64,000 nt of DNA from DATBLE01 sp963837265 (GTDB lineage Bacteria; Actinomycetota; Thermoleophilia; Gaiellales; Gaiellaceae), in NCBI GenBank assembly GCA_963837265.1, contig CAWIMQ010000003.1, positions 1 through 64,000 of the forward strand, in the 5' to 3' direction. The notes under the pieces were generated by a model. The model had not been told where the DNA came from. It did not search any database and saw nothing but the letters and a program-made list of their open reading frames with translations. The first letter of the stretch is position 1. Each line of letters starts with the position of its first letter. A program made the position numbers and the translations under genes. Below, one piece after another: positions 1-11,739 of the stretch.

Positions 1-198
1 GCCGCCCTCGGCGACGTAGAGATATCCGTCCGGGCCGAACGTCAGCCCTCGCGGGTTGTTGAAGCCGGTCGCGAACGTCGAGACCGCCGGCTGTCCTTCC
101 TTCTTCGCCTGGCCCGGCGACGACTTGCCTGACGCCCGGGCGCCGGCGACGAGCACCGCGAGCGCCGCGACGCCCGCGACGAGAAGCCTCCGTCCCAT
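1..198 (-). CDS. N-terminus of a secreted NHL/ScyD-like beta-propeller protein (runs off the window)
   Basis: Sixty-six codons are visible, from an ATG at 198 to the window edge. The first 23 residues are a typical Sec signal peptide: Met-Gly-Arg-Arg, then a Leu/Val/Ala-rich core, then Ala-Arg-Ala. After a short Gly/Ser/Lys linker comes FNNPRGLTFGPDGYLYVAEG, the first blade motif of secreted NHL/SMP-30-like beta-propellers, including the ScyD/ScyE family. A GGGAG ribosome site precedes the ATG. These proteins are exported and often bind or hydrolyse small carbohydrates or lactones, but the substrate cannot be judged from one blade. It is divergent from the large secreted protein at 412, and the spacer between them holds a four-unit repeat array. 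Confidence 0.7.
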   Translation of the reverse strand, partial: MGRRLLVAGVAALAVLVAGARASGKSSPGQAKKEGQPAVSTFATGFNNPRGLTFGPDGYLYVAEGG

Positions 199-294
199 CT
201 GATCTCCCGCTTCGACGTGGACGTGCCTGCCCGGCGCACATCGTAGGCGCGGCGGCGTCGCCACGCGCAAGCGGCCGGCGGACGTGACGACCGT

Positions 295-382
295 CCTTCG
301 ATCGAGGGATTGCACCCCTCCCATCGGGGGATGGCCCCCCTCCTACCGGGGGATAACGAGCCTTCGACCGAGGGATGGCAGG
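295..382. promoter_or_regulatory. Four head-to-tail 22-bp repeats (operator-like iterons)
   Basis: Units begin at 295, 317, 339 and 361, exactly 22 bp apart, with consensus CCTYCNAYCGRGGGATNRC. The G(A/G)GGGAT core falls at 304, 326, 348 and 370. A period of two helical turns puts every core on the same face of the DNA. The array ends 30 bp before the GTG at 412 and sits between two divergent genes for secreted proteins, which suggests a co-operative operator. No known family site is recognised. Confidence 0.6.
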
Positions 383-411
383 CCTCGAGCCAGGTGTCGA
401 GGGCCTGAGGA

Positions 412-3400
412 GTGACACGCCGCACCCGGACAGCTTCTCTGGCAGCCCTCCTCGCAGTCGTCTTCGCAATCGCCCCGACCGGAGCGAGCTCGACCTCGAC
501 TCTCGGCCAGGACGGCGATACCCCCGCGATCTCGATCGTGGCCCCGGCCGACGGCTCGACGGTGTACGGCGACGTCGTCTGGGCGGCCGAGTACTCGGGC
601 CCGCCCCGGCAAAGGTCACCTTCTTCGTCGACGGAAAGCGCAAGGCGGCGCTGAAGAAGGCGCCCTTCCGCTTCAAGGGTGCAAAGGGTGTGCTCGCCAC
701 CAAGAAGCTCAAGGACGGCGTGCACGAGCTGATGGTCCAGAGCACCACCGGGACCGAGGTCGCCTCCGCCTCGGTCGTCGTGACAGTCCTGAACAACGTC
801 CCCTGCGTCATCAGCTCCATGACGCCGGCCTCGGGCTCGACGATCTCCGGGGACGTCGTCTGGGAGACGCAATGCTCCGGCCCGACGCCGAAGAGCGTCA
901 GCTTCTACGTCGACGGCAAGCGCAAGTGGTCCCAGAAGAAGGCACCATTCCGCTACGGCGGCGCAAAGGGCGAGCTCGTCACGACGAAGCTCGCGGACGG
1001 CTCCCACGACCTCAGGGTCGAGACCTCCACCGGCAAGAGCACCGACTCCGCCTCGGCCCTGGTGACGGTCGAGAACAACGGGCGGCGCCCGCGAGCACGT
1101 CGCTCCCGACCATCTCGGGCGCGGCCGTGGTCGGGCAGGCGCTGACCGCCGACCAGGGCACGTGGACCGGAACCCAGCCGCTCGCCTACGCCTACGCCTG
1201 GCTGCGCTGCGCGAGCCCCTCCGACCTCGGCACCTGCACGACGATCTTCGCGGCGACCGCCTCGACCTACACGGTCTCGTCCGCAGACGCAGGCTCGTAC
1301 CTGCACGCCCAGCTCACCGCGACGAACTCGTACGGGTCGGCCGTGGCCATCTCTGCCGCTACGGCGCAGGTCACCGACCCGCCCCCGGCGGGCACGGCAC
1401 CCGTGAACACCACTGCTCCGACGATCTCCGGGACCGCCACCGTCGGCCAGACCCTCACCGCCAGCCCCGGCAGCTGGACCGGCACCCAACCGTTCACGTA
1501 CACCTACGCCTGGCAGACCTGCAGCGACCCGTCCGAGCTCGGTAGCTGCGCCGACATCTTCGCCGCCACCGCCAACACCTACACGGTCGCGGACGTCGAC
1601 GCCGGGTCGTACCTCCGGGTCCAGGTCAGCGCGTCCAACTCCTCCGGCTCCGCCCTCGCCACCTCCGCCGCCACCGCTCAGGTCACCGACCCGCCCCCGG
1701 CCGGCACCGCGCCGGCGAACACGACCGTCCCGGCGGTCTCCGGGACCGCCGCCGTCGGCCAGACCCTGACCGCCACCCAGGGAACCTGGACCGGAACCCA
1801 GCCGATCACCTACAGCCACAGCTGGCAGCGCTGCACCAGCCCGACCGACCCGGGCACCTGCACCGGCATCCCCGGAGCGACCGCATCGGCGTACACGATC
1901 ACATCGGCAGACGAGGACTCGTACCTGCGCGTCCAGGTCACCGCGACGAACGTGTACGGCTCGGCAACGGCCTCCTCGGCCGCCACCGCCCAGGTCGACG
2001 ACCCGCCCCCGGCCGGCACCGCGCCGGCGAACACGACCGTCCCGGCGATCAGCGGCACCGCCGCCGTCGGCCAGACCCTGACCGCCACCCGGAACCTGGA
2101 CCGGCACCCAGCCGATCGCCTACACCTATGCCTGGCAGCGCTGCACCAGCGCCGCGCCCGGAAGCTGCGCGCCGATCTTCGCCGCCACCGGCGCCGCCTA
2201 CACGGTCGCCGCCGCCGACGCCGGCTCGTACCTGCGCGTCCAGGTCACCGCCACCAACTCCTACGGGTCGGCGTCGCCACCTCGCCCGCCACCGCTCAGG
2301 TCGACGACCCGCCCCCGGCCGGCACCGCGCCGGCGAACACGACCGTCCCGGCGATCAGCGGCACCGCCACCGTCGGCCAGACCCTGACCGCCGACCCCGG
2401 CAGCTGGACCGGAACCCAGCCGATCGCCCACACCTACGCCTGGGAGCGCTGCACCGACCCGTCCGACCTCGGTAGCTGCGCCGCCGTCTCCGGCGCGGCT
2501 GCATCGACGTATGCCGTCGCCTCGGCGGACGCAGGCGCATACCTCCGCGTCGAGGTCGCCGCCACGAACTCGTACGGAACCGCCGCCGCCACCTCGCCCG
2601 CCACCGCCCAGGTCGACGACCCGCCCCCGGCCGGCACCGCGCCGGCGAACACGACCGTCCCGGCGATCAGCGGCACCGCCGCCGTCGGCCAGACCCTGAC
2701 CGCCACCCAGGGAACCTGGACCGGAACCCAGCCGATCACCTACAGCCACAGCTGGCAGCGCTGCACCAGCCCCTCCAACCCGGGCAGCTGCACCGCCATC
2801 CCCGGAGCGACCGCATCGGCGTACACGATCACATCGGCAGACGAGGACTCGTACCTGCGCGTCCAGGTCACCGCGACGAACGCGTACGGCTCGGCAACGG
2901 CCACCTCGGCCGCCACCGCCCAGGTCGACGACCCGCCCCCGGCCGGCACCGCGCCGGCGAACACGACCGTCCCGGCGATCAGCGGCACCGCCGCCGTCGG
3001 CCAGACCCTGACCGCCACCCAGGGAACCTGGACCGGCACCCAGCCGATCACCTACAGCCACAGCTGGCAGCGCTGCACCAGCCCCTCCAACCCGGGCAGC
3101 TGCACCGCCGTCCCCGGAGCGACCGCATCGGCGTACACGATCGCATCGGCAGACGAGGACTCGTACCTGCGCGTCCAGGTCACCGCCACCAACGCGTACG
3201 GGTCGGCAACGGCCTCCTCGGCCGCCACCGCCCAGGTCGACGACCCGCCCCCGGCCGGCACCGCGCCGGCGAACACGACCGTCCCGGCGATCAGCGGCAC
3301 CGCCGCCGTCGGCCAGACCCTGACCGCCACCCAGGGAACCTGGACCGGCACCCAGCCGATCACCTACAGCCACAGCTGGCAGCGCTGCACCAGCCCCTCC

Positions 3401-5892
3401 AACCCGAGCAGCTGCACCGCCGTCTCCGGCGCAACCTCGTCCAGCTACACGATCGCCTCCGCAGACACAGGCGCATACCTCCGCGTCCAGGTCACCGCCA
3501 CCAACTCCGCCGGAAGCGCAACCGCCACCTCCACCGCCACCGCCCAGGTCACCACCCCGCCGCCGCCGTCCGCCGGCCTGGCGAACGTCTGGGTGTCCCC
3601 GACCGGTTCGGACACGGGATCGAACTGCACTCGGTCCGCGACCCCCGTGGCGGAGCCTTCCAACCCCTCGACCGAGTGCCTCACGTGGGACAAGGCGTAC
3701 CGGGTCGCCTCCCTCGGAGACACGGTCGGCGTGTCGGGAGGCACGTTCCCCGCTCAGACCCTCGCCAGGACCAGCACGAAGCCCGGTACCCCGGGCACCT
3801 GCAACGCGGCTGTCGACTTCCAGGGCGGCCCGGTGGACACGAGCTCGTGCGTGACCTTCGACGTGGATTCGTCGGCCTCCGTCAACATCAACGGGCTGAA
3901 AGTCTGCGTGTCGTACCTGCGCGTGAGGCTCGAGCCGGGTGCCGGCCTCGCCGGCGGCGGCACGATGGCAATCGGCTCCGGCGACAGCACCTGCGGCACC
4001 TCTCCGGTCCACGACGTGATCCTCGACGGCGCCGCGACCTTCCCCCAGCTGGTCCTGGACGGCACCTACAACGTCTCGGTGATCGGGGCAAGCTTCGGCC
4101 CGCTCGTGAACAACGCCTCGCTCGTCCAGGGCGGCGGCAACGGGACCCTCTGGCCCACACATCCTCATCGACGGCGCCACCTTCCACGACTACACGCGCA
4201 CGGATCCTGCGAAGCACATGGAGTGTCTGCACGTCCTCCAGCAGGGGTTGAACTTCACGTTGCGGAACAGCCGCTTCCAGAACTGCGCGATCTACGACGT
4301 CAACTTCGAGCCTTCGACCATGAACGGGGCGACGGGACTGTGGAGCAACGTGCTGGTCGAGAACAACTTCTTCGACATGCCCTGCTCACACCCGAATCCG
4401 GGCGACGTCTGCGGATCGGCCGGTGCATTCCGGTTCATCAGCCAGCACGGCGTCGGAATCTCCAATGCGACGTTTCGGTTCAACTCCGTGTACGGCACAT
4501 TCGGCGTCCAGGACGACTTTTCAGACGTCACATTCACGAACGACCGCGTGTACGGGAACGACATCCAGGGGGGTTGTCCGTTAACGGGGCCGCATACGCC
4601 CACAACTGGGTCGCCGACCACAACCTGTTCTCTGACACCGCCACCGGCGGCATCTGTGACGGCACGAATGTTTCCGCCTCGACGGCTTTGCCGACTCCGC
4701 CGACTACGACCTCCATCTGACGGCAGGCGCTCTTTCGGTCGACTTCATTTCGGCCGGCATCAGCGGCGGCTACCCCGCGGAAGATATCGACGGCAATGCA
4801 CGGCCGGCCGGCGCCAGCCCCGATGCGGGCGCGGACGAGCGGGTCGGCACGTCGTCGTCAACGGGTAGCACCGGGGCCAGCATGGGCACCTGCAACCCGA
4901 GCCCGTGTACGCCGGGAACGCTCCCGAGCTGGCCCTCGACAGCCGTCGTCAACCTTGGGCCCGTCAGCGACGGTGCCAACACGGACACGCGGTATTACGC
5001 GTACTACGTCCCCCGCAATCTCGTCACCACGGATCCGAGCCATCCACCTGCGGCCGTCTTCTTCACGGCCGGGGGAGGCGCTGACACCGCTCAATCGGTC
5101 CTGACCACCAATGCGGCATTGCAGAGGTCGGGCTTGCAGCCGCTCGCCGATGCCAACAGCTTCGTCGTGATTCTCCTGCTACCGCCGGTGACGGGCGCCA
5201 GCCACACTGGATGGAATCATCCGGAGACCGATTGCGGCGGAGCCGGGGGAGTAGCCGGCGGCGGCACCTCCAACCTCGGCACTTCACCGAGCGATGCCCC
5301 GTATATCGCGGCGGCGGTGTCCGCAGCGACGGTGCAGTTCAATATCGACCCCGAGCGGCGCTATGTCGTCGGCGGCTCGTCTGGAGCCGATGCCGCTCGT
5401 GAGACGATCTGCGATGCACGCACGGCCTCGCTGTTCCGTGGTGCAGCCACGCTGGGCGGCGGCGCGAACGCCCGCTACAAGACCACCGGCCCGGGCTCGT
5501 GCCCGAGCGGTGTCAAGACGAAGTTCTACCTCGAGGTGATGGGCAAGGCCACCCAGCAAGACCCGTACAACACGATCGATCTTGCCTCGGGCGACCATAC
5601 GATCCTCGGCTTCGACGACACTCGTAACTGGTGGTCTTCGTACATGGGCTGCTCGGCACCCGTGCACAGCACCATCGGCTCGGGGGTTCTGAGCGATGTC
5701 TACGACTACACGTGCCCGCACGCGAGCTCTCCCCAGTTCGAGGCGGTAGCCATGACCAACGGCGGCCACACATGGTGCAACCTCGACACGACGCCCGCGT
5801 CGGCCTGCGGAGTCGGCTCCAACAACACGGGCGGCTGGAAGACAGCCACCTGGGTGTGGCGGTTCTTCGCCAATACGACCACCGCGTCGTAG
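412..5892 (+). CDS. Giant secreted multidomain protein: Ig-like domains, eight tandem repeats, beta-helix, C-terminal esterase
   Basis: I read one exported protein of about 1,820 residues, interrupted by apparent frameshifts near 600, 1083, 2092, 2270, 4155, 4575 and 4680. The GTG at 412 follows a GAGG site and begins a clear signal peptide. In order: two Ig-like domains (about 520-1080, each with SGDVVW and FxVDGKRK motifs), eight repeats of about 104 residues (1087-3570), a right-handed parallel beta-helix domain (about 3580-4860) carrying FHDYTRTDP and HMECLHV, and an alpha/beta-hydrolase domain (about 4880-5892). The hydrolase has nucleophile elbow GGSSG near 5371 and a GGHTW His motif near 5761, as in PHB-depolymerase/LpqC-type esterases. 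The beta-helix is paralogous to the proteins at 6028 and 24363. A role in polysaccharide or polymer breakdown or surface adhesion is inferred. Separate genes are possible if some breaks are real. Confidence 0.65.
1087..3570 (+). repeat. Eight tandem ~312-bp repeats encoding Ig-like modules
   Basis: Each unit encodes about 104 residues with landmarks ISGTAAVGQTL, GTWTGTQP, W-R-C, YLRVQVTATN and a closing DDPPPAG linker. Starts are near 1087, 1390, 1702, 2014, 2321, 2637, 2949 and 3261. The last three units are nearly identical at DNA level and exactly 312 bp apart, so expansion is recent. The fourth unit is shorter: it lacks 2 bases near 2092 and 1 base near 2270 compared with its sisters. That explains the local frame loss and its recovery. 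Confidence 0.85.
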
Positions 5893-6027
5893 TCGACCGG
5901 CCCTCCAGAGGATCTATGCCCGGTCCCGCCGTTCGGGCCGCACACCTCGCCGGCGGCCGCCTGCCGCGGCGATGGACTAGCCGGATAGCCAGGCACTCGG
6001 CGGGTCACCCTCCAGTACCCTGGAAAC

Positions 6028-7714
6028 GTGCCCGCAACCGGCCCGTCAGAAGGGAACGCCACGTCCGGTGGGCTAGACCCGCGAGTGCCGCACCGGCGGA
6101 GGTCTCCCGTGATCGCAGCGACGCTTCTCCTCGCCAGCCTGTTCACGGGCGCGGCGGTGGTAGCCGTGCTGGCCACGGACGGCCGGTCGGCCGCCCCGGA
6201 GCCGACGCTCTTCGTCTCGACGGACGGCTCCGACTCCAACCCGTGCAGCCAGGACGCTCCTTGCTCAGTTTCGATCGCGCCTATCACGTCGCAACGCCGG
6301 GCGCCGTTGTCCAGGTCGCAGGCGGCGCCTACCCTGCGCAGGCCGTGAAGGCCGACGCCACGAAGACCGCTCCGCCGATCGTCTTCGAGCCGGCGCCCGG
6401 AGAGCAGGTTACGGTCGACGGCAGCCTCGCGTGCAGGGCTCGCACGTCGAGTTTCAGAACCTGACCACCGCGTCGTGGTCGGCGGGCATCAACTCGAGTC
6501 GCGTCGATCAGGGCTCGCAGACGAACGACGTCGTCTTCGAGAACGTCAACGCCCAGATCTTCTTCATCGGCGGTGCCTCGGCGGTGAGCGTCATCGGCGG
6601 CTCGATCGGCCCGACCGTGAACAATGCGAGCCAGATCACGAGCTGCTACCTCTGCACGTATCCGGCGCACGACATCTTGATAGACCACGTCTACTTCCAC
6701 GACTACACCCGAACCGACCCCAAGAAGCACATGGAGTGTCTGCACGTCTACCCGGCGCAGCGGCTGACGATCCGAAACAGCCGGTTTCGCAACTGCGCGA
6801 TCATGAATGTCTTCCTGTCCAACTTCGGCAGCGGCGGCGACCTCGCCGACATCACGATCGAGAACAACTGGTTCGATCGCCCGGCTCGATCGCCGGCGGG
6901 CTGTCCAAGGGCTACTACCCGCTTGCCTTCGGCCCGTTCAAGCGGTCGATGACCAACGTGCGCGTCTCCTACAACTCTCTGCTCGGCTCGATCTCCGTCG
7001 ATCCCGGTGGAATGCTCACGAACGTCAACTTCGTCGCCAATGTCGGCGCGCAGGCTCGGTACGCTGCGTTCCCGGCGTCGGATACTCCTACAACGTCTGG
7101 GCGGGTGCCGCCTGCGGATCGACTGACACGTCGGCGCCGTACGCCTTCGTCGATCCGGCGAATTTCGACCTCCACCTCGTTCGCGGCGCGAAGGCGATCA
7201 GCCACGGCGATCCGGCGAGCCACCCTCTGGCGGACATGGACGGCGACGTCCGCCCCACGACCTGGCCGTCCGATGCCGGGGCCGACCAGTGGGAGACGGC
7301 GCTCATGGTGCTCGGGCGCTCGATCGGCACCGCACGGATCGGCGAGTCGGAGGACGACGTGGTCGCCTTCTACGGGCCGCCGCGTAGGCGGACGAAGGTC
7401 GTGGTCGGAAAGCAGCGGCTCGAACGTCTCATCTACCGGGTCCACGGCGGAAGCCTCTGGATGATGGTCGACAACGGCGTTGTGGTCGGCGTCGGGACGG
7501 ACACGCCCTACTACACGACGCCGAAAGGGATCGGGGTCGGTGCGAACCCTGCGGTCGTGCGCTCGTGGGCGGGGTGAGCTGGATCGACTGTCGCAAGACA
7601 TACAGCCGGCGGTTCGGCAGCACCGCGGTCTACGTGGCGCCGGCCGGAGGAAAGAAGGGCACCAGGATCGCCAGCATCCTGATGCTGAAGCCCTTGTACG
7701 AAGCGAAGTGCTGA
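6028..7714 (+). CDS. Membrane-anchored or secreted beta-helix protein with a C-terminal ~110-residue domain
   Basis: A reconstructed protein of about 560 residues with apparent frameshifts near 6265, 6430, 6890, 7075 and 7575. From the GTG at 6028 there is a basic N-terminus and one hydrophobic segment (about residues 27-48), so a signal anchor is likely. The core opens with a FVSTDGSDSNPC motif and continues with SVIGGSIGPTVNNASQI, a CYLC pair, FHDYTRTDP, HMECLHV and NSRFRNCAIM. This is the same parallel beta-helix family as the proteins at 412 and 24363. After a closing GDVRPTTWPSDAGADQ segment there is an extra domain containing IGTARIGESEDDVVAFYG, ending KPLYEAKC before TGA at 7712-7714. 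That domain resembles small outer-fold binding modules but I do not recognise it. A polysaccharide lyase, epimerase or adhesin role is inferred. Confidence 0.65.
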
Positions 7715-7799
7715 GCCTACTTCCGCGCTCGATCGGACCGGGCCGGGGCCGTGAGTCCTCACGCCGTTCCCCCAGCTCATCCTGGGACCTGCCTGGGCA

Positions 7800-8964
7800 T
7801 TGACGCCCCGGGGAGTTCTCGTGTCCGATTCGATAGCCCACGTGATGGCGGAGTATCTTCCGCGGTCCACAACGTTCATCTACACGCTTCTGCGCTTCCA
7901 GACGCGGTACGAGCCTGTCGTCTTGGCGCGACGGCTCGCGAATCTCGACGAGTTCCCGCTGTCGTCCCCAGTTCTGGGGCTCGACAAGGCGGGTCGAACC
8001 GCGGGCGGGGGTCGAGCGCCCTCCTGGCGCTCCTGGGCGACCGTCGAGACGGCTACGCACACCGCGTGTCGAAGGAGACGACACCGGCACAGTTGTGTCG
8101 GATCCATGCGCACTTCGGCTGGTCGGGTCGCACGGGGCTCGTCGCGGCGAGACACACCGGCTTGCCCCTCGTCACCACCTTCTACGGACTCGATCTTGCT
8201 CATACGAAGCGGCGGTGGCAGCGCAAGGCCCTTTATGAGCCTCTCTTCGACAAGGGAACGCTGTTTGTTTGCGAGGGGCCCGCGATGGCAGACCACCTCG
8301 CGCAACTCGGCTGCCCACGCCGGAAGATCCGCATCGTCCGGAGTCGGGGATCGACCTCGAGCAATTCCCCTTCGCCCCATCGACCAGGGCCGGCCGCTGG
8401 TCGTGGCACAGTCGGTCGTCTGGTCGAGAAGAAGGGGTCGATCTCTCGTCGGGCCTTCGCTTCGGCTCGCACCCAGCTCGGAGACGCCGAGCTCTGGATT
8501 CTCGGAGACGGAGGCCTGCGTCCCGTTCTCGAGCAGCTGGCCTCGTCGCTCGGCGTGACATCAGTCCGCTTCCTGGCGAGGTCTGGTATGCGAGATACCG
8601 TGAGCTTCTTCAGGCCGTTCACATCGGGATCCAGCCGAGTCGAACAGCCCGCGACGGGGACACGAGGGTGGAGACCAACCCGCATCCTGCTCGAGCTGCA
8701 GGCTCGCGGATCCCGTCGTCGCCACCCGGCATGCCGACATCCCGTTCGTGGTCGAGTCAGTTGATCTCCGGTCGATCGAGGAGGATGCCGAAGGGCTCGC
8801 GGGCGCGCTAGCCGACGTTGCCGGCCTCTCGGACGCCGAATGGCAGAGACGCTGTCTCGGCGGATGTCGTCTGATCGAGTCCGAGCACGCCGCGCCTGTC
8901 GTCGCCGCCGCATTGGAAGATGTCTATGCCCGAGGCGATCGAGCTTCGTTCGGCCGCTGTCTGA
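7800..8964 (+). CDS. Family 4 glycosyltransferase (frame broken)
   Basis: Fragments in three frames assemble into one GT-B glycosyltransferase of about 385 residues. They are an N-terminus with SDSIAHVMAEYLPRSTTFIY, then IHAHFGWSGRTGLVAARHTG and LPLVTTFYGLDL in the acceptor half, and CEGPAMADHLAQLGCP with GIDLEQFPF at the inter-domain linker. GRLVEKKG and AELWILGDG follow in the donor half, with a helical C-terminus near 8750-8960. The likely start is TTG at 7800, with GTG a few codons later possible. Breaks occur near 8020, 8350, 8450, 8590 and 8740. The stop at 8962-8964 overlaps the ribosome site of the aminotransferase at 8976, so the two are probably co-transcribed. It would add a sugar to the lipid-linked exopolysaccharide unit. 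Real decay cannot be excluded. Confidence 0.6.
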
Positions 8965-8975
8965 GAGGAGACCCC

Positions 8976-10118
8976 GTGCGGGACAGCTTTCTGGTCTTCG
9001 GTAGGCCGACGATCGGCGAGGAGGAGATCGCCGAGGTCGTCGCGTCGCTGCGCTCAGGATGGATCGGAACCGGTCCCAAGGTCCAGCGGTTCGAGCAGGC
9101 GCTGGCTGGCTACATCGACACGCCGTACTGCCGCTGCGTCTCGTCGTGCACGGCCGCGCTGATCCTTGCGATGCAGGTACTGGGGCTCGGGCCGGGGACG
9201 AAGTGCTCGTGCCGGCGATGACGTTCGTGGCGTCGGCGAACGCGGTCGAGCACGCCGGCGCGACGCCGGTGCTGGTCGACGCGGTCCCGGGCACCGGTCA
9301 CATCGACCTGGACGCGGCGCGCGCCGCGATCACCCCGCAGACCCGCGCGATCATGCCCGTTCATCTCGCGGGCCGGCCGGTCGACATGGGCGAGCTGACG
9401 CAGCTGCGCGATCGCCACGGCCTGCTGGTGATCGAAGACGCCGCGCACGCGCTGGGCGCGCGCTGGCAGGGCAGGCCGATCGGCTCGTTTGGCAACGTCA
9501 CCGCGTTCTCGTTCTACGTCACCAAGAACATCTCGACGATCGAAGGTGGGGCGGTGGTGACCAACCGCGCCGAGATCGCGGAGGAGGTCGAGCGGCTCGC
9601 GCTGCACGGCCTCAGCCTGGGGGCCTGGCAGCGCTTCTCAGACGCCGGGTTTCGGCACTACGAGGTCGTCAAGCCGGGCTACAAGTACAACATGACCGAC
9701 GTCCAGGCGGCGATCGGCCTGCATCAGCTGCCGCGGCTCGAGGCCTGGATCGCCCGCCGCGCCGAACTGTGGGAGCGTTACGACTCGCTGCTGAACGGCC
9801 TCCCGCTGCAGACGCCGCCGGCGCCCGAACCGAACACGCGGCACGCCCGCCACCTATACCAGGTGCTGCTCGATCCGGACGCTTCGCTGAGCCGCGATCA
9901 GCTGCTCGATCGCCTGATCGAACGCAGGATCGGCACCGGCGTCCACTACCGCGGCGTCCATCTGCATCCCTACTACCGCGACAAGTACGGCCTGGCGCCC
10001 GAGGACTTCCCGGTCGCGACGGCGATCTCGGAGCGGACGCTGAGCCTGCCGCTCGGCCCAACGTCGCCGAGCGCGATCGAGGGGCGTCGCCGCGGCCCTG
10101 TGTGCCGGGTCGACATGA
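8976..10118 (+). CDS. DegT/DnrJ/EryC1-type PLP sugar aminotransferase
   Basis: Roughly 380 residues, the normal length of the family. The GTG at 8976 is preceded by GAGAGGAG. The N-terminus FGRPTIGEEEIAEVVASLRS and GWIGTGPKVQRFE is diagnostic, followed by CTAALILAMQ, VEDAAHALGA-like PLP-contact residues (IEDAAHALG) and SFYVTKNISTIEGG, whose Lys (codon near 9524) forms the Schiff base. GYKYNMTDVQAAIG and HLYQVLLD complete the fold. One break near 9195 and one near 10055 are needed to join the frames. The corrected end GVAAALCAGST gives TGA at 10116-10118. It would transaminate a nucleotide-linked keto-sugar for the exopolysaccharide. A second, unrelated-looking DegT gene lies at 28321-29455. 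Confidence 0.75.
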
Positions 10119-10189
10119 CATTGCCGGTCGTGCTCGGAGGAGCCAGGAGGCCGCCATCACCTGGCGCGGGGTCCGGCCCTGGTGGCTGA

Positions 10190-11730
10190 GCCGACTCACC
10201 TGCCGCCCCAAGTCCGGCGGCTCGATTCCGGCGCAGGCTGGTCAGCTCCCTGATCACGGCCCGACACAGCCAGGCGGTGGCAGGAACATCTACACGCCGA
10301 TTCCAACGACAACGACGACCAGAAGGCGAACCCACGCGCTGGTGTCGAGGTGCATGAGAACCGAGCGTGCCGCGACGCAGGAAGACGACCATAGCAGCAG
10401 TGCCTCGGCCACTCCCGCGAGGTTGCTCAGGAAACAGCGGAGTGATGAGCAAGTTCCCTGGTCACGGCGACGACGAGGTAGGCCTGAACTGGGAAGCGGC
10501 AGCGCAGCGTAGAAGGCGGCGGACTCCAACAACGCCCCGGTGGACCCCGGCTGCGAACGCGGTCACGGCAAGGGCTGTGCGGTAGCCGAGAACAGAACAC
10601 CGCGGCTGCCTGCCCCAGCGCCGTGAGCGTTCGCTGGCCCGCGCGGTGAAGCCCTGCATCAGCGTCACGAAGGCGAGGATGCGGACGACGGTCACACGCC
10701 CGAGCCAGCGCTTACCCATTACAACCTCCACGAACTCCGGCGCAATAACGACGAGTCCGAGCATCGCTGGCGCGATGAACGCCCCTACGATGCGACTAAA
10801 CTCGCAACCAGAGAGCTGCCATGCGAGGGCGATCATGCTGGGTACGTGCAAAGCAGGGGAAGAACGTGTCCTGGACCGGGCCAAGGAGCCGCTGGGTAGG
10901 CAGGAGAATCACATTGTAGGCGACGCTGTACAGCCCGAGGGCCGAGGAGCCGAGGTAGCGGCCGATGAGGATGTTGTGGGCAGCTTCCCTGAAGGGAATG
11001 GAGCATTCCGGGCTCCCAGGAGGGTTAACCCGAAGCCTCCGAAGCTGCGCAAGCTCTGGAGTGACTGCGTCGAACTTCGGTCGCCCAATCCGAGAGCAAC
11101 CAGATGAGGATCGTCGAGAGAACGCTGACAGTGACCACCTGAACGACGAGGGCCCACGCTACCGCCGCTGGCAGCAACAGCGATGCCGGCAGCCGCACCG
11201 CCGATGATCGCCGCGACAACCCTTCGGACGGTCATCAGCTCGGAAGCTCATCGCCCGCATGAAGAGCACCGCCTGGGTCGTCTGGAGGGCAAGCAGCGCG
11301 AAACTTGAGGGAACGACAGTGACGGCGGCTTGACCCTCGGCTCATAGAAGAGCGCTGCGAGCGGTGACGCGAGCGCGATACCGACTGCAGTGAGTCCGAG
11401 GCCGACTCCCGCGCTCGTCCAGAACACGGTCGAGCGGTCGTTCTCCGTGATCGAGGCTCGCTGCACGAGCCCGGCGCCGAGGCCCAGGTCCACGAGAGCG
11501 AGCACCAGGCTTGAGAAGAGCAGTGCAATCCAGGCAAGTCCGTAGTCTCACGGCGAGAGCAGATGCACGAGCGCGGGACTCCGTCGCGAGTCTGGTCACC
11601 TGCGTGCTGACAGCAACGACCGCGTTCCACTTCAGGCCTTCGATGACACTTGCGCGGAAGTTTCTGGCTGCGGTCTCCCCTGCCCGCGCCTTGGTCTCCA
11701 GCGCTAGATCACGGCCGTCAGCCGAATCAG
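10190..11730 (-). CDS. Wzx-type polysaccharide flippase (frame badly broken)
   Basis: Fragments in several frames add up to about 500 residues, the usual size of MOP-superfamily flippases. They are an N-terminus with ASVIEGLKWNAVVAVSTQ, then LGLGAGLVQRASITENDRST and GLTAVGIALASPLAALFYEP. Further on come VGAFIAPAMLGLVVIAPEFVEVVMGKRW, RILAFVTLMQGF and a hydrophobic tail with WVRLLVVVVVGIGVYVPATAW. The order is that of the lipopolysaccharide flippase family. Expected role: moving undecaprenyl-linked repeat units across the membrane. Coordinates are approximate because at least five breaks occur. It converges on the aminotransferase ending at 10118, and is the last gene of a leftward group starting near 15208. 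Base composition here is visibly less GC-rich than in the NRPS region. Confidence 0.55.
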
Positions 11731-11739
11731 GCGAGATTT

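Noticed and set aside
1087..3570. A CRISPR-like array
   Set aside because: The repeats are 312 bp, coding and adjacent without spacers; they encode protein modules.
2261..4180. A 639-residue open frame on the reverse strand across the repeat protein
   Set aside because: It is a periodic Gly/Arg/Val/Asp-rich antisense reading of the 312-bp repeats; the forward frame carries the recognisable domains.
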